This document shows, one piece after another, positions 32,882 to 42,859 of a stretch of 64,000 nt of DNA (its first letter is position 1; each line of letters starts with the position of its first letter). The DNA is taken from NCBI RefSeq assembly GCF_023630255.1, contig NZ_JALPRS010000001.1, forward strand, positions 124,001 through 188,000. Reading direction: 5' to 3'. The notes below the pieces were generated by a model. The model did no database searches. It was given only the letters and a program-made list of their open reading frames with translations, and had not been told where the DNA came from. The DNA is from Pontibacter deserti (GTDB taxonomy: Bacteria; Bacteroidota; Bacteroidia; Cytophagales; Hymenobacteraceae). The position numbers were made by a program, and so were the translations under genes.

Positions 32882-35089
32882 TTACTTATTTGAGCTACCT
32901 GATTTAGAGCTGCCAGATGGCACCGGGAAACCACGGTCACGCATCAGGGCATCAATCTTGGCATCACGGCCACGGAACAGTCTGTAAGCTTCAGCTGGGT
33001 CCATGGCGTTGCGCGGCGCAAACAGGTACTTCACCAGCTTGGCAGCTACTTCTTTATCGTAGAATCCGCCCGGCGCTTCTTCAAAAGCTTCAGCAGCATC
33101 AGAAGTAAGTACGTCGGCCCACAGGTAACCATAGTAACCGGTTGCATATCCTTCGCCGGAGAATACGTGTCCGAAGTGTGGTGTACGGTGGCGCATTACT
33201 ACTTCCTTCGGCATGTTCATGGCAGCCAGGGTTTCGCGCTCAAACTTATCAGGGTCTAAGCCATTCGGGTCTGCCAGGTGAAGTTTCATATCCATGATGG
33301 CAGAAGCCAAGTATTCTGTTGTTTCAAAACCCTGGTTAAAGGTAGATGCTTTCTTGATCTTAGCTACCAGATCGGCAGGCATCGGCTTGCCTGTTTCATG
33401 ATGCTTCAGGAACTGGTTGATCACCTTATCTGTAGATAACCAGCGCTCCAGCAACTGCGACTGGAACTCGGTATAGTCTCTCACGCCGCTGTTCAGGGTC
33501 GGGTACTTTACATTAGCAGCCAGGAAATGCAACGCATGGCCAAATTCATGGAAGAACGTAGTCGCATCATCCCATGAAACCAGAACAGGCTCACCCGGCG
33601 CAGGCTTCACGAAGTTAGAGTTATTAGATGCCAGTACCGTTTTCTTACCATCGAAGGTAGTATGCGCGCGGTAGGTAGTAGCCCACGCACCAGAACGCTT
33701 ACCTTGGCGTGCAAATGGATCAAGGTACCATAAGCCAATATGCTCACCAGTAGTTTTATCGGTTACTTCCCATACTTTCACATCCTCATGAAATACAGGA
33801 ACCTTGCCTTCCTCTACAGGCGTGAATTTAAAGTTAAACAGCTCGCCTGCTGTAAAGAACATAGCCTGTGTCAGGTTGCTCAGTTCCAGGTATTGCTTTA
33901 CTTCATCAGAGTTCAGGTCATACTTCTGTTTGCGCACTTTCTCGGCGTAGTAGCGGTAATCCCAGGGCTGTATTGTTATCTTGGTTTTGCTGGTAGCGTT
34001 TGCTACTTTCTGCATATCGGCTACTTCTTCTTTTACGCGGGCTATGGCAGCTGGCCAGACAGCATTCATTAAAGCCATAGCATTTTCAGGGTTCTTCGCC
34101 ATACGGTTTTGTAAGCGCCACTCAGCATAGTTGTCGTAACCCATCAGCTTCACACGCTCGTTGCGCAGTTTCAGGATTTTGGCAATGATGGCATTATTGT
34201 CTTTGTCGTCACCGTTATCGCCACGCGAGTAGTAGGTGTTCCATACTTTCTCACGCAGGGCACGCTCATCCGAATAGGTAAGGAACTGGTCCATGCTGGA
34301 GCGGGTGTTTGTAACAGCGTACATACCAGCTTTGCCACGATCTTCGGCAGCTTTGGCTGCGGCCTTCACAAAATCTTCGGGTAAGCCTTTCAGCTGGTCT
34401 TTGGTCAGGTACGTTACATAGTTCTCTTCGTCGGCCAGCACGTTGTTCCCGAATGCAGTATAAAGCGACGAAAGCTCTTTGTTGATCTCAGCATAGCGTT
34501 TCTTTGCTTCGGGGCTCAGGTCAGCACCTTCCATGGCGAAGTTCTCATATACCAGTTGTACCACACGCTGCTGGTCGGCTGGTAACGGGTTCTTCTGAGC
34601 GTTCTCATAAACTGTTTTGATACGCTGGAACAGCTTCTCGTTCTGAGATATTTTAGAGCTGAATTCAGAAATTTTAGGGGCCAACTCTTCCTGTATCTTT
34701 CTGAACTCTGGTGTAGATACGTTGCTGCTCCAAATACCATAATATGTAAAGGCTCTGTTCAGTTCTTCACCAGCCCGCTCCATCGCTTCTATAGTATTCT
34801 CGAAAGTAGCGGGAGCAGGGTTATTGGCTATAGCTTCTATCTCAGCTAACTGTAACTCCATTCCTCTTTCCATAGCAGGCTTCAGGTCTGCCAGGTTCAT
34901 TTTGTCGAAGGCAGGTACGCCACCATACGGCCCGGTCCATTCTGTCAGCAGCGGATTGGTTTCAGCCTGCTTTTGTTCTACGGCAGTAGGTGTTTGCGAT
35001 TGCTGCGTTGTTGTGGAAGTACAGCTTGCAAGGGCCAGTAAAGCCATTAGTCCGGTTTTGGTTCCGGTGGCAATTATATTGTTTCCCAT
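32882..35089 (-). CDS. M3 family metallopeptidase (peptidyl-dipeptidase Dcp type), lipoprotein
   Basis: 735 residues. The N-terminus ends MALLALASC followed by TSTTTQQS, a lipobox plus linker, so the enzyme is probably tethered in the periplasm. The body is helical throughout. The zinc motif H514-E-F-G-H518 lies in TFFHEFGHALHF, with the downstream Glu in YTEFQSQLLERWL, as in thimet-like oligopeptidases. AYRLFRGRDAKIDALMRDRGF ends the catalytic region. It trims short peptides, releasing C-terminal dipeptides in Dcp-type members. Monocistronic, with the shared hairpin at 32821 as terminator. Confidence 0.94.
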   Translation of the reverse strand: MGNNIIATGTKTGLMALLALASCTSTTTQQSQTPTAVEQKQAETNPLLTEWTGPYGGVPAFDKMNLADLKPAMERGMELQLAEIEAIANNPAPATFENTIEAMERAGEELNRAFTYYGIWSSNVSTPEFRKIQEELAPKISEFSSKISQNEKLFQRIKTVYENAQKNPLPADQQRVVQLVYENFAMEGADLSPEAKKRYAEINKELSSLYTAFGNNVLADEENYVTYLTKDQLKGLPEDFVKAAAKAAEDRGKAGMYAVTNTRSSMDQFLTYSDERALREKVWNTYYSRGDNGDDKDNNAIIAKILKLRNERVKLMGYDNYAEWRLQNRMAKNPENAMALMNAVWPAAIARVKEEVADMQKVANATSKTKITIQPWDYRYYAEKVRKQKYDLNSDEVKQYLELSNLTQAMFFTAGELFNFKFTPVEEGKVPVFHEDVKVWEVTDKTTGEHIGLWYLDPFARQGKRSGAWATTYRAHTTFDGKKTVLASNNSNFVKPAPGEPVLVSWDDATTFFHEFGHALHFLAANVKYPTLNSGVRDYTEFQSQLLERWLSTDKVINQFLKHHETGKPMPADLVAKIKKASTFNQGFETTEYLASAIMDMKLHLADPNGLDPDKFERETLAAMNMPKEVVMRHRTPHFGHVFSGEGYATGYYGYLWADVLTSDAAEAFEEAPGGFYDKEVAAKLVKYLFAPRNAMDPAEAYRLFRGRDAKIDALMRDRGFPVPSGSSKSGSSNK

Positions 35090-35355
35090 AGGATGTTAAC
35101 TAGTTGTTTTGTGGTAAGTGTAAACACTGAATCTTAATTAATAACACAAGATACTATAAAATCAATGGTTATACGCGCTGCCAGGCAAATGTTAGTTTAA
35201 TCTGCTTCCAAAATCATATTTAAGCGTAATACTATCAGGTGGTTATACGTTATACAGAAGTGTGTCTGCTATTTACCCGTTTATGTAACGGGTTTACCCA
35301 TAAAACCGGCAGGCACCTGTCGTTTCCTTTTTTTTAGTTTCTCGTATATGTCTCT

Positions 35356-35601
35356 ATGGATCTCACCCAATTCAATACATATTCTACAGCAGCACGATTC
35401 GAGATAGTCTGGGAACATGGTACTTTCCTGGCTTATCGCGGCAGAAGAGGGTATCGCATCGAACTGTTTGATCTTGGCAACTTCCTGGCTGAAGTATGGT
35501 TTAACCCACAAACTAACGTTACAGCGCTGGTTAGAGGGTATCAGAGCAAAAAAGCACTGGAACTGTATGTTGGCAAGATCAACCTAGAAATGTTAAGCTA
35601 A
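35356..35601 (+). CDS. Small hypothetical protein (81 aa)
   Basis: 81 residues, soluble, no signal. The pattern is mostly beta: FEIVWEHGTFLAYRGRRGYRIELFDLGNFLAEVWFNPQTNVTALVRGYQSKKALELYVGKI, with conserved-looking aromatic and Gly residues. I do not recognise a named domain. It lies alone between the M3 peptidase and the NIT-kinase operon, with about 260 bases of non-coding DNA on each side. Coding-like composition and its well-ordered strand pattern support it as a gene. Confidence 0.68.
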   Translation: MDLTQFNTYSTAARFEIVWEHGTFLAYRGRRGYRIELFDLGNFLAEVWFNPQTNVTALVRGYQSKKALELYVGKINLEMLS

Positions 35602-35860
35602 ATCTGCCTGCTCTCACCCGTAGCACCTGAGTTTAGTAGTTTATCAGATCAGACTACCCGTCTATAACTATAAACTATAAATATCACAACTATAGTTTTA
35701 CAAAGCTGAAGCCTTGCGATCTGTTAGCGGGGCTTTTATAGTTTATATCCATAAAACTTTTTCTGTTTTATAGTTGATCAGTACTTAATTAAGAAGATTT
35801 GAATGCGTTTTTTATAATTTGCGCTTCTATTACATCTACCCAGGCACTTAAAAACATTAG

Positions 35861-38800
35861 ATGAACATAATCAAGAATTTAAAGATCAGAGATAAGCTTA
35901 TTCTTCTTCTCTCACTTTTACTTATCCCGCTGATCTATTTTGTAATTACAACCATCAAATCTGAGATTGATGAAAATAATAAACTGAAACAGGAAGTAGT
36001 TCATTTAGAGGAAGCTGAAAGGATATCTGATCTTGTGCATGCCTTGCAAAAGGAGCGTGCCCGCATAATGGCTGCTGCCATGGGCAACGAATCTTTTTTA
36101 TTGGAAGCCCGGAGCCTGCGAAGTATAACAGACAAAGCTGAGCAAGATCTGAAGGACTTTCTGATAAGTTCCGGACGTCAGTTCCCGGACCTGGTGTTAC
36201 TGAATGAATTAAAAAAATACCGAAACGATCTGGATCAGAACAAGCTTAATGTACAGAATTTCAGAACGTATTCATCTGATCTTATTTTTACTTTCCTGGA
36301 TAGGATGGATGCCAGTGCAACAGGTGTAAGTAATGCTGAGATCTCAACCCAGCTGGAAAGCTTCCGGAACCTGGCAGATGCAAAAATTCAGTTAGGCAGG
36401 ATAAGAAGCCTGCTGATGATGGTAATACAGGATAAAGCCTTTACCTATGAGAATTACGGGCAGATTAAATCACAGATAAATTTCTATAACGAGGCGCTCA
36501 AAGACTTTAACAGGTTTGCCAACGAAGAAACAATACAGGATATCCGGGAGGTTACAACTTCAGATAACTATAAGCAGGTAGCTGCCATTTTACAGGCCAT
36601 TGAATCAAACCCGCGGCTCGATCTTTCTGCTTATTCCACAACAACTACGTTCAATGTTTTTACTCAAAGTATAGAAGATTACAGAAAAGGGGAGTTGCGC
36701 CTTATCGATAGGATTAGAGCACAGGTACAGGAAGAGAGCAATCAGAAACAGCAGAACATGGTGCTGCTGATGGTATTTATAGCTGCCATACTTGTGCTGA
36801 CAACAATACTTTCTGCTTATATCATTAACATGATCTCCGTTTCGTTATCGAAGTTAAAGTCCGCGGCAGACCGTATTAAGTTAGGTGCTACAGATGTTGA
36901 CATAGATATTTACAGCAAAGACGAAATTGGCAGTGTGGCTTCTTCCTTCAGGGGCGTAGTGCATAAAACTGTTGCTTTGTCGGAGGTGGCACAGGCAATA
37001 GGCGAGGGTCGCTATGATGTGGATATAACTGCCCAAAGCGAACATGATGTGCTGAGCCATGCCATCAAGGACATGAAGGATAACCTGCAGACCTTTACAA
37101 CCGAGAATGCAAACCGTAACTGGGTATTAACAGGGGTTGCAGAATTTAACAGCCAGGTGAGCAGCGAAACCACTCTGAATAAAGTGGCAGAAAAAGCGAT
37201 CTCTTTCCTGTGCCATTATACCAGCTCTGAAGCAGGTATAATATACTTGCACAACGATGCCGGTAAACTGGAGCCAGCTGCCAGTTATGGTGTGCCGTAT
37301 AGCCTGGAACAGTTGCCATCGTTTGCAGTAGGTACAGGTAAGGTAGGGCAGGCTGTAAGCGAAAAGGGCATTATTGTACTGGAAGATGTATCAGAAGATT
37401 ACCTGAAAATTAAAACCGGGCTTTCTGAAATTGATCCGGCCTCTGTTATTATTCTTCCTTTATACTTCGGTAAAACTATAGTTGGGGCTATTGAGCTTTG
37501 TTCGCGCCAGCAATACACCCTTTTGCAACAACGTTTCTTCGATGCTGTTTCTGAGCGTATTTCGGTGGTAATGCATACCCTGAAGGCGCACCTGCAAACA
37601 CAGGAGCTTTTATACGAAACACAGAACCAGGCCGAAGAGCTCGAAACTCAGCAGGAAGAGCTTCGCCAGTTAAACGCGGAGCTAAAGGCATCTGAAGAAG
37701 AATTGCGTGTAAACCAGGAAGAACTACAGGAAAAAAATACTGAGCTGGAAGAGAAAGCCCAGTTGCTGGAAGAGCAGTACGAAGCATTGAGTGGTAAGAA
37801 CAAAGCCCTGGAAGATGCCCGCGCTGCTATTGAACTGAAGATACAGCAGGTAGAAACAGTTAGCAAGTATAAGAGTGATTTCCTGGCAAACATGAGCCAC
37901 GAGCTGCGCACGCCGCTTAACAGTATACTTATACTTTCCAGGTTGCTGGCCGATAATGTGGAGAATACGCTGTCTACAAAACAGATCGATCATGCCCAGA
38001 TCATACACCGCTCGGGCAATGACCTGCTGAAGCTTATAAACGAGATACTGGACCTGTCGAAGATAGAATCTGGTATGGTAAAACTCGAAACCGATGAACT
38101 GAAACTGGAAGACCTGAGAATGGAGCCAATGTTCCGGGAAGTGGCTGCCAAAAAGAAGATACGCTTTACTGAGAAATATACCCCAGGAAGTTTCAATACT
38201 ATAGTTACAGATCGTTTCAGGCTGGAGCAGGTACTTAAGAATTTTATTGGCAATGCCATTAAGTTTACAAACGAAGGCGGCGAAGTAGAACTGGCAGTGT
38301 ATGAAGTAAAACAGCGGCCACGCTTTAAATCCGAGCAACTCCGGGAGCAGGCAGATATAGTTGCCTTTGCAGTACGCGACACAGGTATAGGTATCCCGAA
38401 AGAAAAACAGGATGTGGTATTTGAAGCGTTTCAGCAGGCAGATACTTCTACTACCCGCAAGTATGGCGGAACAGGCCTGGGCTTAACTATAAGCAAGGAG
38501 CTGGCAACCCTGCTGGGTGGCGAAGTTATGCTGGAAAGCGAACCAGGCAAGGGAAGCACCTTTACGCTATACTTACCACGAGTGCTACAGACAGTAGAAG
38601 CCAGGAAAAAGGAAACAGTAAAAGTTACTCAGAATGCTTCTTCTTTCAGCAGGGCAGAATCCATGAGCCACGTCTTCGACAAAATGGAGAAGAAGGATAA
38701 GCATGATAAAAAAGATATCTCGGTACTGATCGTGGAGGATGATAAGGGCTTCAGCGATATTCTGGCAGACTTTGCTGCCGCCAAAAACTTTAGAGTACAC

Positions 38801-39886
38801 CAGGCCTATACCGGTACAGACGGCTTACGCATGGCCACTGAACAAAAGCCGGATGCCATGCTGCTCGATATCCAGTTACCGGATATGAGTGGTTGGGATG
38901 TGCTGAAACAGATACGGGAGGATAAGGCTCTTCGCCATACCAATGTGCACGTTATGTCGGCGTATGATAAAGAGGTGATAGGCGAATACGAAGGTAACGA
39001 AGAGTACCTGCCGAAACCGGTAACCCTGGAGATGCTGAACAAGGCTTTCACTACCATTTCGGGCGCTTCAGGAGCATCAATCGAGAACATCCTGATAGTG
39101 GAAGACAACGAGGTAGAGAACCATGCGGTAGCAGAACTGTTGTTGGCTCATGGCCTGAAATCTACATCAGCTTACACAGCCGAGGAAGCAGAGCAAGTAT
39201 TGGCCAAGCAGAAAGTAGACTGCATTATACTTGACCTTAACCTGCCAGGCATGAAAGGCTACGACTGGATGAAGAAGATCAAATCTACTACCGGTCTGGC
39301 TGATATTCCGATCATCATTTACTCTGGTAAAGACCTGAGCGAAGAAGAGGAGACTTCCCTGAAAGAGTTTGCTAATACGATCATCATCAAGAACGAGTAT
39401 TCTTACCTGCGCCTGCTGGATGAAGTACAGCTTTTCCTGCACAAGGTAAATCAGAAACTGCCAGCCGGCAGCGACTTTAAAATGAAGCTGCACGTGCCGG
39501 AGGAAATACTGAAGGATAAAAAGGTACTGGTAGTGGATGATGATGTGCGCAATATTTACTCGCTGAGCAGCCTGCTGGAAATGCACGGCATGGAAGTAGT
39601 AGTAGCTTACGATGGAAAAGAAGCGCTGCAGAAACTACAGAGCGAAACAGGTATAGATATGGTACTGATGGACGTGATGATGCCTGAAATGGACGGGATA
39701 GAAGCTACAAAACGAATTAGGCAGATTTCTCGTTTTAAGCAGCTCCCGATAATCGCGCTCACTGCAAAAGCCATGAAAGAAGACAAGGAGAAATGCCTGG
39801 AAGCAGGTGCATCCGATTACATACCTAAACCAGTAGATACCGATAAGTTGCTGACTTTAATGCGGGTGTGGTTATATGAAGCATAG
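35861..39886 (+). CDS. Membrane hybrid histidine kinase with NIT-type sensor and three receivers
   Basis: 1341 residues. One membrane span (~12-30), a helical periplasmic sensor of ~265 residues resembling the NIT (nitrate/nitrite sensing) domain (LQKERARIMAAAMG; AKIQLGRIRSLLMMVIQDKAFTYENYGQIKSQI), a second span (~298-322), HAMP (~323-376), GAF (~445-580) and a Glu/Gln-rich coiled coil (590-670). HisKA follows with H680 in MSHELRTPLNS, then HATPase with YGGTGLGLTISKEL, and REC1 (D1003), REC2 (D1125), REC3 (D1271). No HPt is visible, so phosphotransfer among three receivers must involve partners. Its stop overlaps the cheR start by 11 bases. Whether the ligand is nitrate is unproven. Confidence 0.94.
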   Translation: MNIIKNLKIRDKLILLLSLLLIPLIYFVITTIKSEIDENNKLKQEVVHLEEAERISDLVHALQKERARIMAAAMGNESFLLEARSLRSITDKAEQDLKDFLISSGRQFPDLVLLNELKKYRNDLDQNKLNVQNFRTYSSDLIFTFLDRMDASATGVSNAEISTQLESFRNLADAKIQLGRIRSLLMMVIQDKAFTYENYGQIKSQINFYNEALKDFNRFANEETIQDIREVTTSDNYKQVAAILQAIESNPRLDLSAYSTTTTFNVFTQSIEDYRKGELRLIDRIRAQVQEESNQKQQNMVLLMVFIAAILVLTTILSAYIINMISVSLSKLKSAADRIKLGATDVDIDIYSKDEIGSVASSFRGVVHKTVALSEVAQAIGEGRYDVDITAQSEHDVLSHAIKDMKDNLQTFTTENANRNWVLTGVAEFNSQVSSETTLNKVAEKAISFLCHYTSSEAGIIYLHNDAGKLEPAASYGVPYSLEQLPSFAVGTGKVGQAVSEKGIIVLEDVSEDYLKIKTGLSEIDPASVIILPLYFGKTIVGAIELCSRQQYTLLQQRFFDAVSERISVVMHTLKAHLQTQELLYETQNQAEELETQQEELRQLNAELKASEEELRVNQEELQEKNTELEEKAQLLEEQYEALSGKNKALEDARAAIELKIQQVETVSKYKSDFLANMSHELRTPLNSILILSRLLADNVENTLSTKQIDHAQIIHRSGNDLLKLINEILDLSKIESGMVKLETDELKLEDLRMEPMFREVAAKKKIRFTEKYTPGSFNTIVTDRFRLEQVLKNFIGNAIKFTNEGGEVELAVYEVKQRPRFKSEQLREQADIVAFAVRDTGIGIPKEKQDVVFEAFQQADTSTTRKYGGTGLGLTISKELATLLGGEVMLESEPGKGSTFTLYLPRVLQTVEARKKETVKVTQNASSFSRAESMSHVFDKMEKKDKHDKKDISVLIVEDDKGFSDILADFAAAKNFRVHQAYTGTDGLRMATEQKPDAMLLDIQLPDMSGWDVLKQIREDKALRHTNVHVMSAYDKEVIGEYEGNEEYLPKPVTLEMLNKAFTTISGASGASIENILIVEDNEVENHAVAELLLAHGLKSTSAYTAEEAEQVLAKQKVDCIILDLNLPGMKGYDWMKKIKSTTGLADIPIIIYSGKDLSEEEETSLKEFANTIIIKNEYSYLRLLDEVQLFLHKVNQKLPAGSDFKMKLHVPEEILKDKKVLVVDDDVRNIYSLSSLLEMHGMEVVVAYDGKEALQKLQSETGIDMVLMDVMMPEMDGIEATKRIRQISRFKQLPIIALTAKAMKEDKEKCLEAGASDYIPKPVDTDKLLTLMRVWLYEA

Positions 39887-40706
39887 CAGCGAGATACTTT
39901 TTGAACAGGATGTAGAATCGCTGCTAAAGGATATTCATCTCCAGTACGGGTATGATTTCAATGGGTATGCGCGGGCATCTGTGTACAGAAGGATCAAGCG
40001 TTTTCTGGCACATAAACACCTGAACAGCTTGCAGGAACTACGCGCCCCACTATTTGCCGATAGTTTCTTTTTTGAGAATTTTCTGCAGGAAGTGACCGTG
40101 AACGTGACTGAGATGTTCCGTGACCCGTCTTTTTTCCTGTCGCTGCGCCAGCATGTGCTGCCTATACTTTCTACGTATCCGTTTATTAAGATCTGGGATG
40201 CCGGCTGCTCTACCGGCGAAGAGTTATTTTCGCTGGCTATACTTCTGAAGGAAGAAGGCCTGCTCGAAAGAACAAAGATCTACGCCACCGATATTAACCA
40301 GAAAGTGCTGAAACAAGCAAAAGAAGGTATATTTTCGGCTAAACATATGCCGGCTTACACGGCAGCCTATTATGCTGCGGGTGGTAAACAGGAATTTTCA
40401 AGTTATTATACAAGCAACTATGGTAGCGTAAAATTCAACTCCTCGCTGGTGAAGAATGTGGTATTTTACCCACATAACCTGGCTACCGATTCTTCTTTCA
40501 ATGAATTTCACCTGATCCTGTGCCGCAACGTGCTGATATACTTTGGACGCGAGCTGCAGGAGCGGGTATTTAACCTGTTTGATGAAAGCTTAGTGAGTCT
40601 TGGGTACCTAGGCCTGGGTAAAAAGGAAACGCTGTCTATGTCCGGAATCAGTGGCAATTATATGGCAGTTGATAAGAACAACCGGATCTACCGGAAACAG
40701 AACTGA
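39876..40706 (+). CDS. CheR-type protein-glutamate methyltransferase
   Basis: 276 residues. The N-terminal helical domain (YGYDFNGYARASVYRRIKRFLA) is followed by VNVTEMFRDPSFF, the SAM motif IWDAGCSTGEELFSLAILLKE, IYATDINQKVLKQAKEGIF and HLILCRNVLIYF, all diagnostic of CheR. It methylates Glu side chains of chemoreceptor-like proteins. The flanking kinases lack a typical MCP domain, but the coiled coil of the upstream kinase is Glu/Gln-rich and could be the substrate (inference). It overlaps both neighbours (11 bases and 1 base), so it is translationally coupled in a four-gene operon. Confidence 0.94.
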   Translation: MKHSSEILFEQDVESLLKDIHLQYGYDFNGYARASVYRRIKRFLAHKHLNSLQELRAPLFADSFFFENFLQEVTVNVTEMFRDPSFFLSLRQHVLPILSTYPFIKIWDAGCSTGEELFSLAILLKEEGLLERTKIYATDINQKVLKQAKEGIFSAKHMPAYTAAYYAAGGKQEFSSYYTSNYGSVKFNSSLVKNVVFYPHNLATDSSFNEFHLILCRNVLIYFGRELQERVFNLFDESLVSLGYLGLGKKETLSMSGISGNYMAVDKNNRIYRKQN

Positions 40707-41278
40707 TGACTGCATCTCCGAAATTAATTGTGATAGGTGGTTCCTGGGGCGGAATACAGGCATCGTTGCAGATACTGCAGCAGTTGCCACCGGACTATAG
40801 TATCCCGATTGTGTTGGTATTGCACCAGCTCCGCAATAATGAAGGAAACCTGCAGCAGGTATACCAAAAGAAAATAAAGCTGCGTGCTGTAGAGATAGAG
40901 GAGAAGGAAAGTATAAACAGCGGGTATGTATATTTAGCGCCGACCAATTATCACGTACTTATAGAGAATGATTATACATTTGCTTTAGACGACTCAGAAC
41001 TGGAAAATTACTCCAGACCATCTATAGATGTGACCTTTACAAGCGCAGCCGACGTGTTTGGAGACCAGGTAATCGGAATCTTACTTAGTGGTGCCAGTAA
41101 AGACGGAAGTTCAGGATTAAAGTATATCTTTGAAAAACAGGGCAAAGCCATCGTGCAAAATCCTGAAGAAGCTGAAGTAGACACCATGCCACAGGCAGCC
41201 ATCGACCTTATACCTGGTTGTAGTATCATGAATTTAACTAGTATACAAGCATTTTTACTTTCTTTACATGTTAGCTGA
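40706..41278 (+). CDS. CheB-type methylesterase domain protein (no receiver)
   Basis: 190 residues, catalytic domain only. The triad positions are visible: S13 in IGGSWGG, H40 in VLVLHQ, and D133 in LLSGASKDGSSGL. VYLAPTNYHVLIE is also typical. The N-terminal receiver of classical CheB is absent, so it must be controlled by another receiver in the operon or by contact. It removes methyl groups added by CheR. It overlaps cheR by one base and the following kinase gene by 11 bases. Confidence 0.92.
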   Translation: MTASPKLIVIGGSWGGIQASLQILQQLPPDYSIPIVLVLHQLRNNEGNLQQVYQKKIKLRAVEIEEKESINSGYVYLAPTNYHVLIENDYTFALDDSELENYSRPSIDVTFTSAADVFGDQVIGILLSGASKDGSSGLKYIFEKQGKAIVQNPEEAEVDTMPQAAIDLIPGCSIMNLTSIQAFLLSLHVS

Positions 41279-42470
41279 TCAGCATCTTACTCCTGCAGTT
41301 TTAGATAGTGCCGTGCAACCGGTCAAGATCCTGTTAGTGGATGATAAGGTAGAAAACCTTGTTAGCCTGGAGAGTTTACTTGCAAAAGAAGATGAGCATA
41401 TAAGCTACATTTTTGCCAACTCCGGTGAAGAGGCTTTAAAAGTTGCTTTACAGGAAGAGCTTGCCCTTATTTTGCTGGATGTACAAATGCCCGGCATGAA
41501 CGGTTATGAAGTAGCCCGCTACCTGCGCGATATTTCCAAAACACGGGATATACCTATTATTTTCGTGACAGCTATAAACGAGCAGGATGCGCATGTAATT
41601 GAAGGCTTTGAGGCAGGTGCCGTAGATTTTCTGTTTAAGCCGTTGCACCCTTACGTTACAAAAGCCAAGGTATCCACGTTTGTAAAGTTTTACCTGCAGA
41701 AAAAAGAACTGGAGCGCGTAAACAAAGCCACCCTGGAAATAAACCAGCAACTGGAAGAGCGTGTGAACGAACGTACAAAAGAGCTCACCAAGGTAAATAA
41801 AGACCTTGATAACTTTGTATACACTGCCTCACACGACTTAAAAGCCCCTATAAATAACATAGAGGGCCTGGTAAAAGCGCTGAACGAAACATTGCATGAA
41901 AATGGCACAGAACTGGAGGGTGTGGCGCCGATCATGGAAATGATAGATGGCTCTATCACCAGGTTTAAGAACACACTCCTGGACCTGACAGAGATTGCCA
42001 AAGTAAAGCATGAGGAAGAGGCAGGCGAGGAAAGTATAAACCTGAAAGAGATACTGGAAGATGTAAAACTGAATATCAAAGATCTGATTCAGCGATACGA
42101 TGCCATTATTCTGGATGATTTCTCGCAGGTGCCAGACATAGTTTTCTCCAGGAAGAACCTGCGCAGCATTATCTACAATCTTATTTCAAATTCTATTAAG
42201 TATTCTTCACCGGAGCGTAAACCGGAGGTCAGGATAACATCTGCTTCAGCAGGAGATTATACGTTGCTGACTGTGCAGGATAACGGACTGGGAGTTAAAA
42301 AAGAAGACCAGGAGAAGGTATTCGATATGTTTAAGCGACTGCACGCGCATGTAGAAGGCACAGGCGTAGGGCTTGCCATCGTTAAGAGAATAGTAGAAAA
42401 TTGCGACGGTAAAATAGAGTTCCAGAGTGAGCTGGACAAAGGTTCTGTTTTCAGGGTATATCTGAAATAA
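41268..42470 (+). CDS. Receiver - histidine kinase protein
   Basis: 400 residues. Receiver first (20-140) with D71 in LILLDVQMPGMNGYE, then a coiled coil (145-180), HisKA with H189 in TASHDLKAPINNIEG, and HATPase (~285-400) with VQDNGLGVKKEDQEKVFDMFKRLHAHVEGTGVGLAIVKRI. The order REC-HK means the kinase is probably controlled by phosphorylation of its own receiver. It is the last gene of the NIT-kinase/CheR/CheB operon and overlaps CheB by 11 bases. Likely acts as the receiver partner of the upstream kinase. No membrane segment. Confidence 0.94.
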   Translation: MLADQHLTPAVLDSAVQPVKILLVDDKVENLVSLESLLAKEDEHISYIFANSGEEALKVALQEELALILLDVQMPGMNGYEVARYLRDISKTRDIPIIFVTAINEQDAHVIEGFEAGAVDFLFKPLHPYVTKAKVSTFVKFYLQKKELERVNKATLEINQQLEERVNERTKELTKVNKDLDNFVYTASHDLKAPINNIEGLVKALNETLHENGTELEGVAPIMEMIDGSITRFKNTLLDLTEIAKVKHEEEAGEESINLKEILEDVKLNIKDLIQRYDAIILDDFSQVPDIVFSRKNLRSIIYNLISNSIKYSSPERKPEVRITSASAGDYTLLTVQDNGLGVKKEDQEKVFDMFKRLHAHVEGTGVGLAIVKRIVENCDGKIEFQSELDKGSVFRVYLK

Positions 42471-42505
42471 GGCTAAACTATACCTGCAGTACCTGCACCT
42501 GCTTT

Positions 42506-42808
42506 ATGTATTCTGTTAAACTCAGTTCTTACTACAGGCTCTATTCCTTTTCGGATTACCAGAGCATGCGAACAGCCTTGCCATACATGCAGCACGTGGT
42601 ATTAGCAAAAGCCTTATCTGATGTGCAGAACGCTGAAGCACGTCGTTTTGTGCAGCGCATTACCGGCAAAGGCTATAAGAATTACCTGGAGCCGCTCGGT
42701 TCAGAGCAAGCGCTTTACTCTGCCACCAGATCGCTCATCACCGCCCTGCAACTACTCTACAAAAGCAATGGATACTCTGCCAGGTACATTGTAATTGAAC
42801 GAGGATAG
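42506..42808 (+). CDS. Small hypothetical protein (100 aa)
   Basis: 100 residues, basic and helical: MRTALPYMQHVVLAKALSDVQNAEARRFVQRITGKGYKNYLEPLGSEQAL. No signal peptide or membrane segment. It follows the signalling operon by 36 bases on the same strand and could be read through from it. Not recognised. The composition and length are coding-like, but there is no domain to anchor a function. Confidence 0.6.
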   Translation: MYSVKLSSYYRLYSFSDYQSMRTALPYMQHVVLAKALSDVQNAEARRFVQRITGKGYKNYLEPLGSEQALYSATRSLITALQLLYKSNGYSARYIVIERG

Positions 42809-42859
42809 CAGATTATTACATATTGCAGCCAGTGCACTAACTATAGTATAATAACAGAC

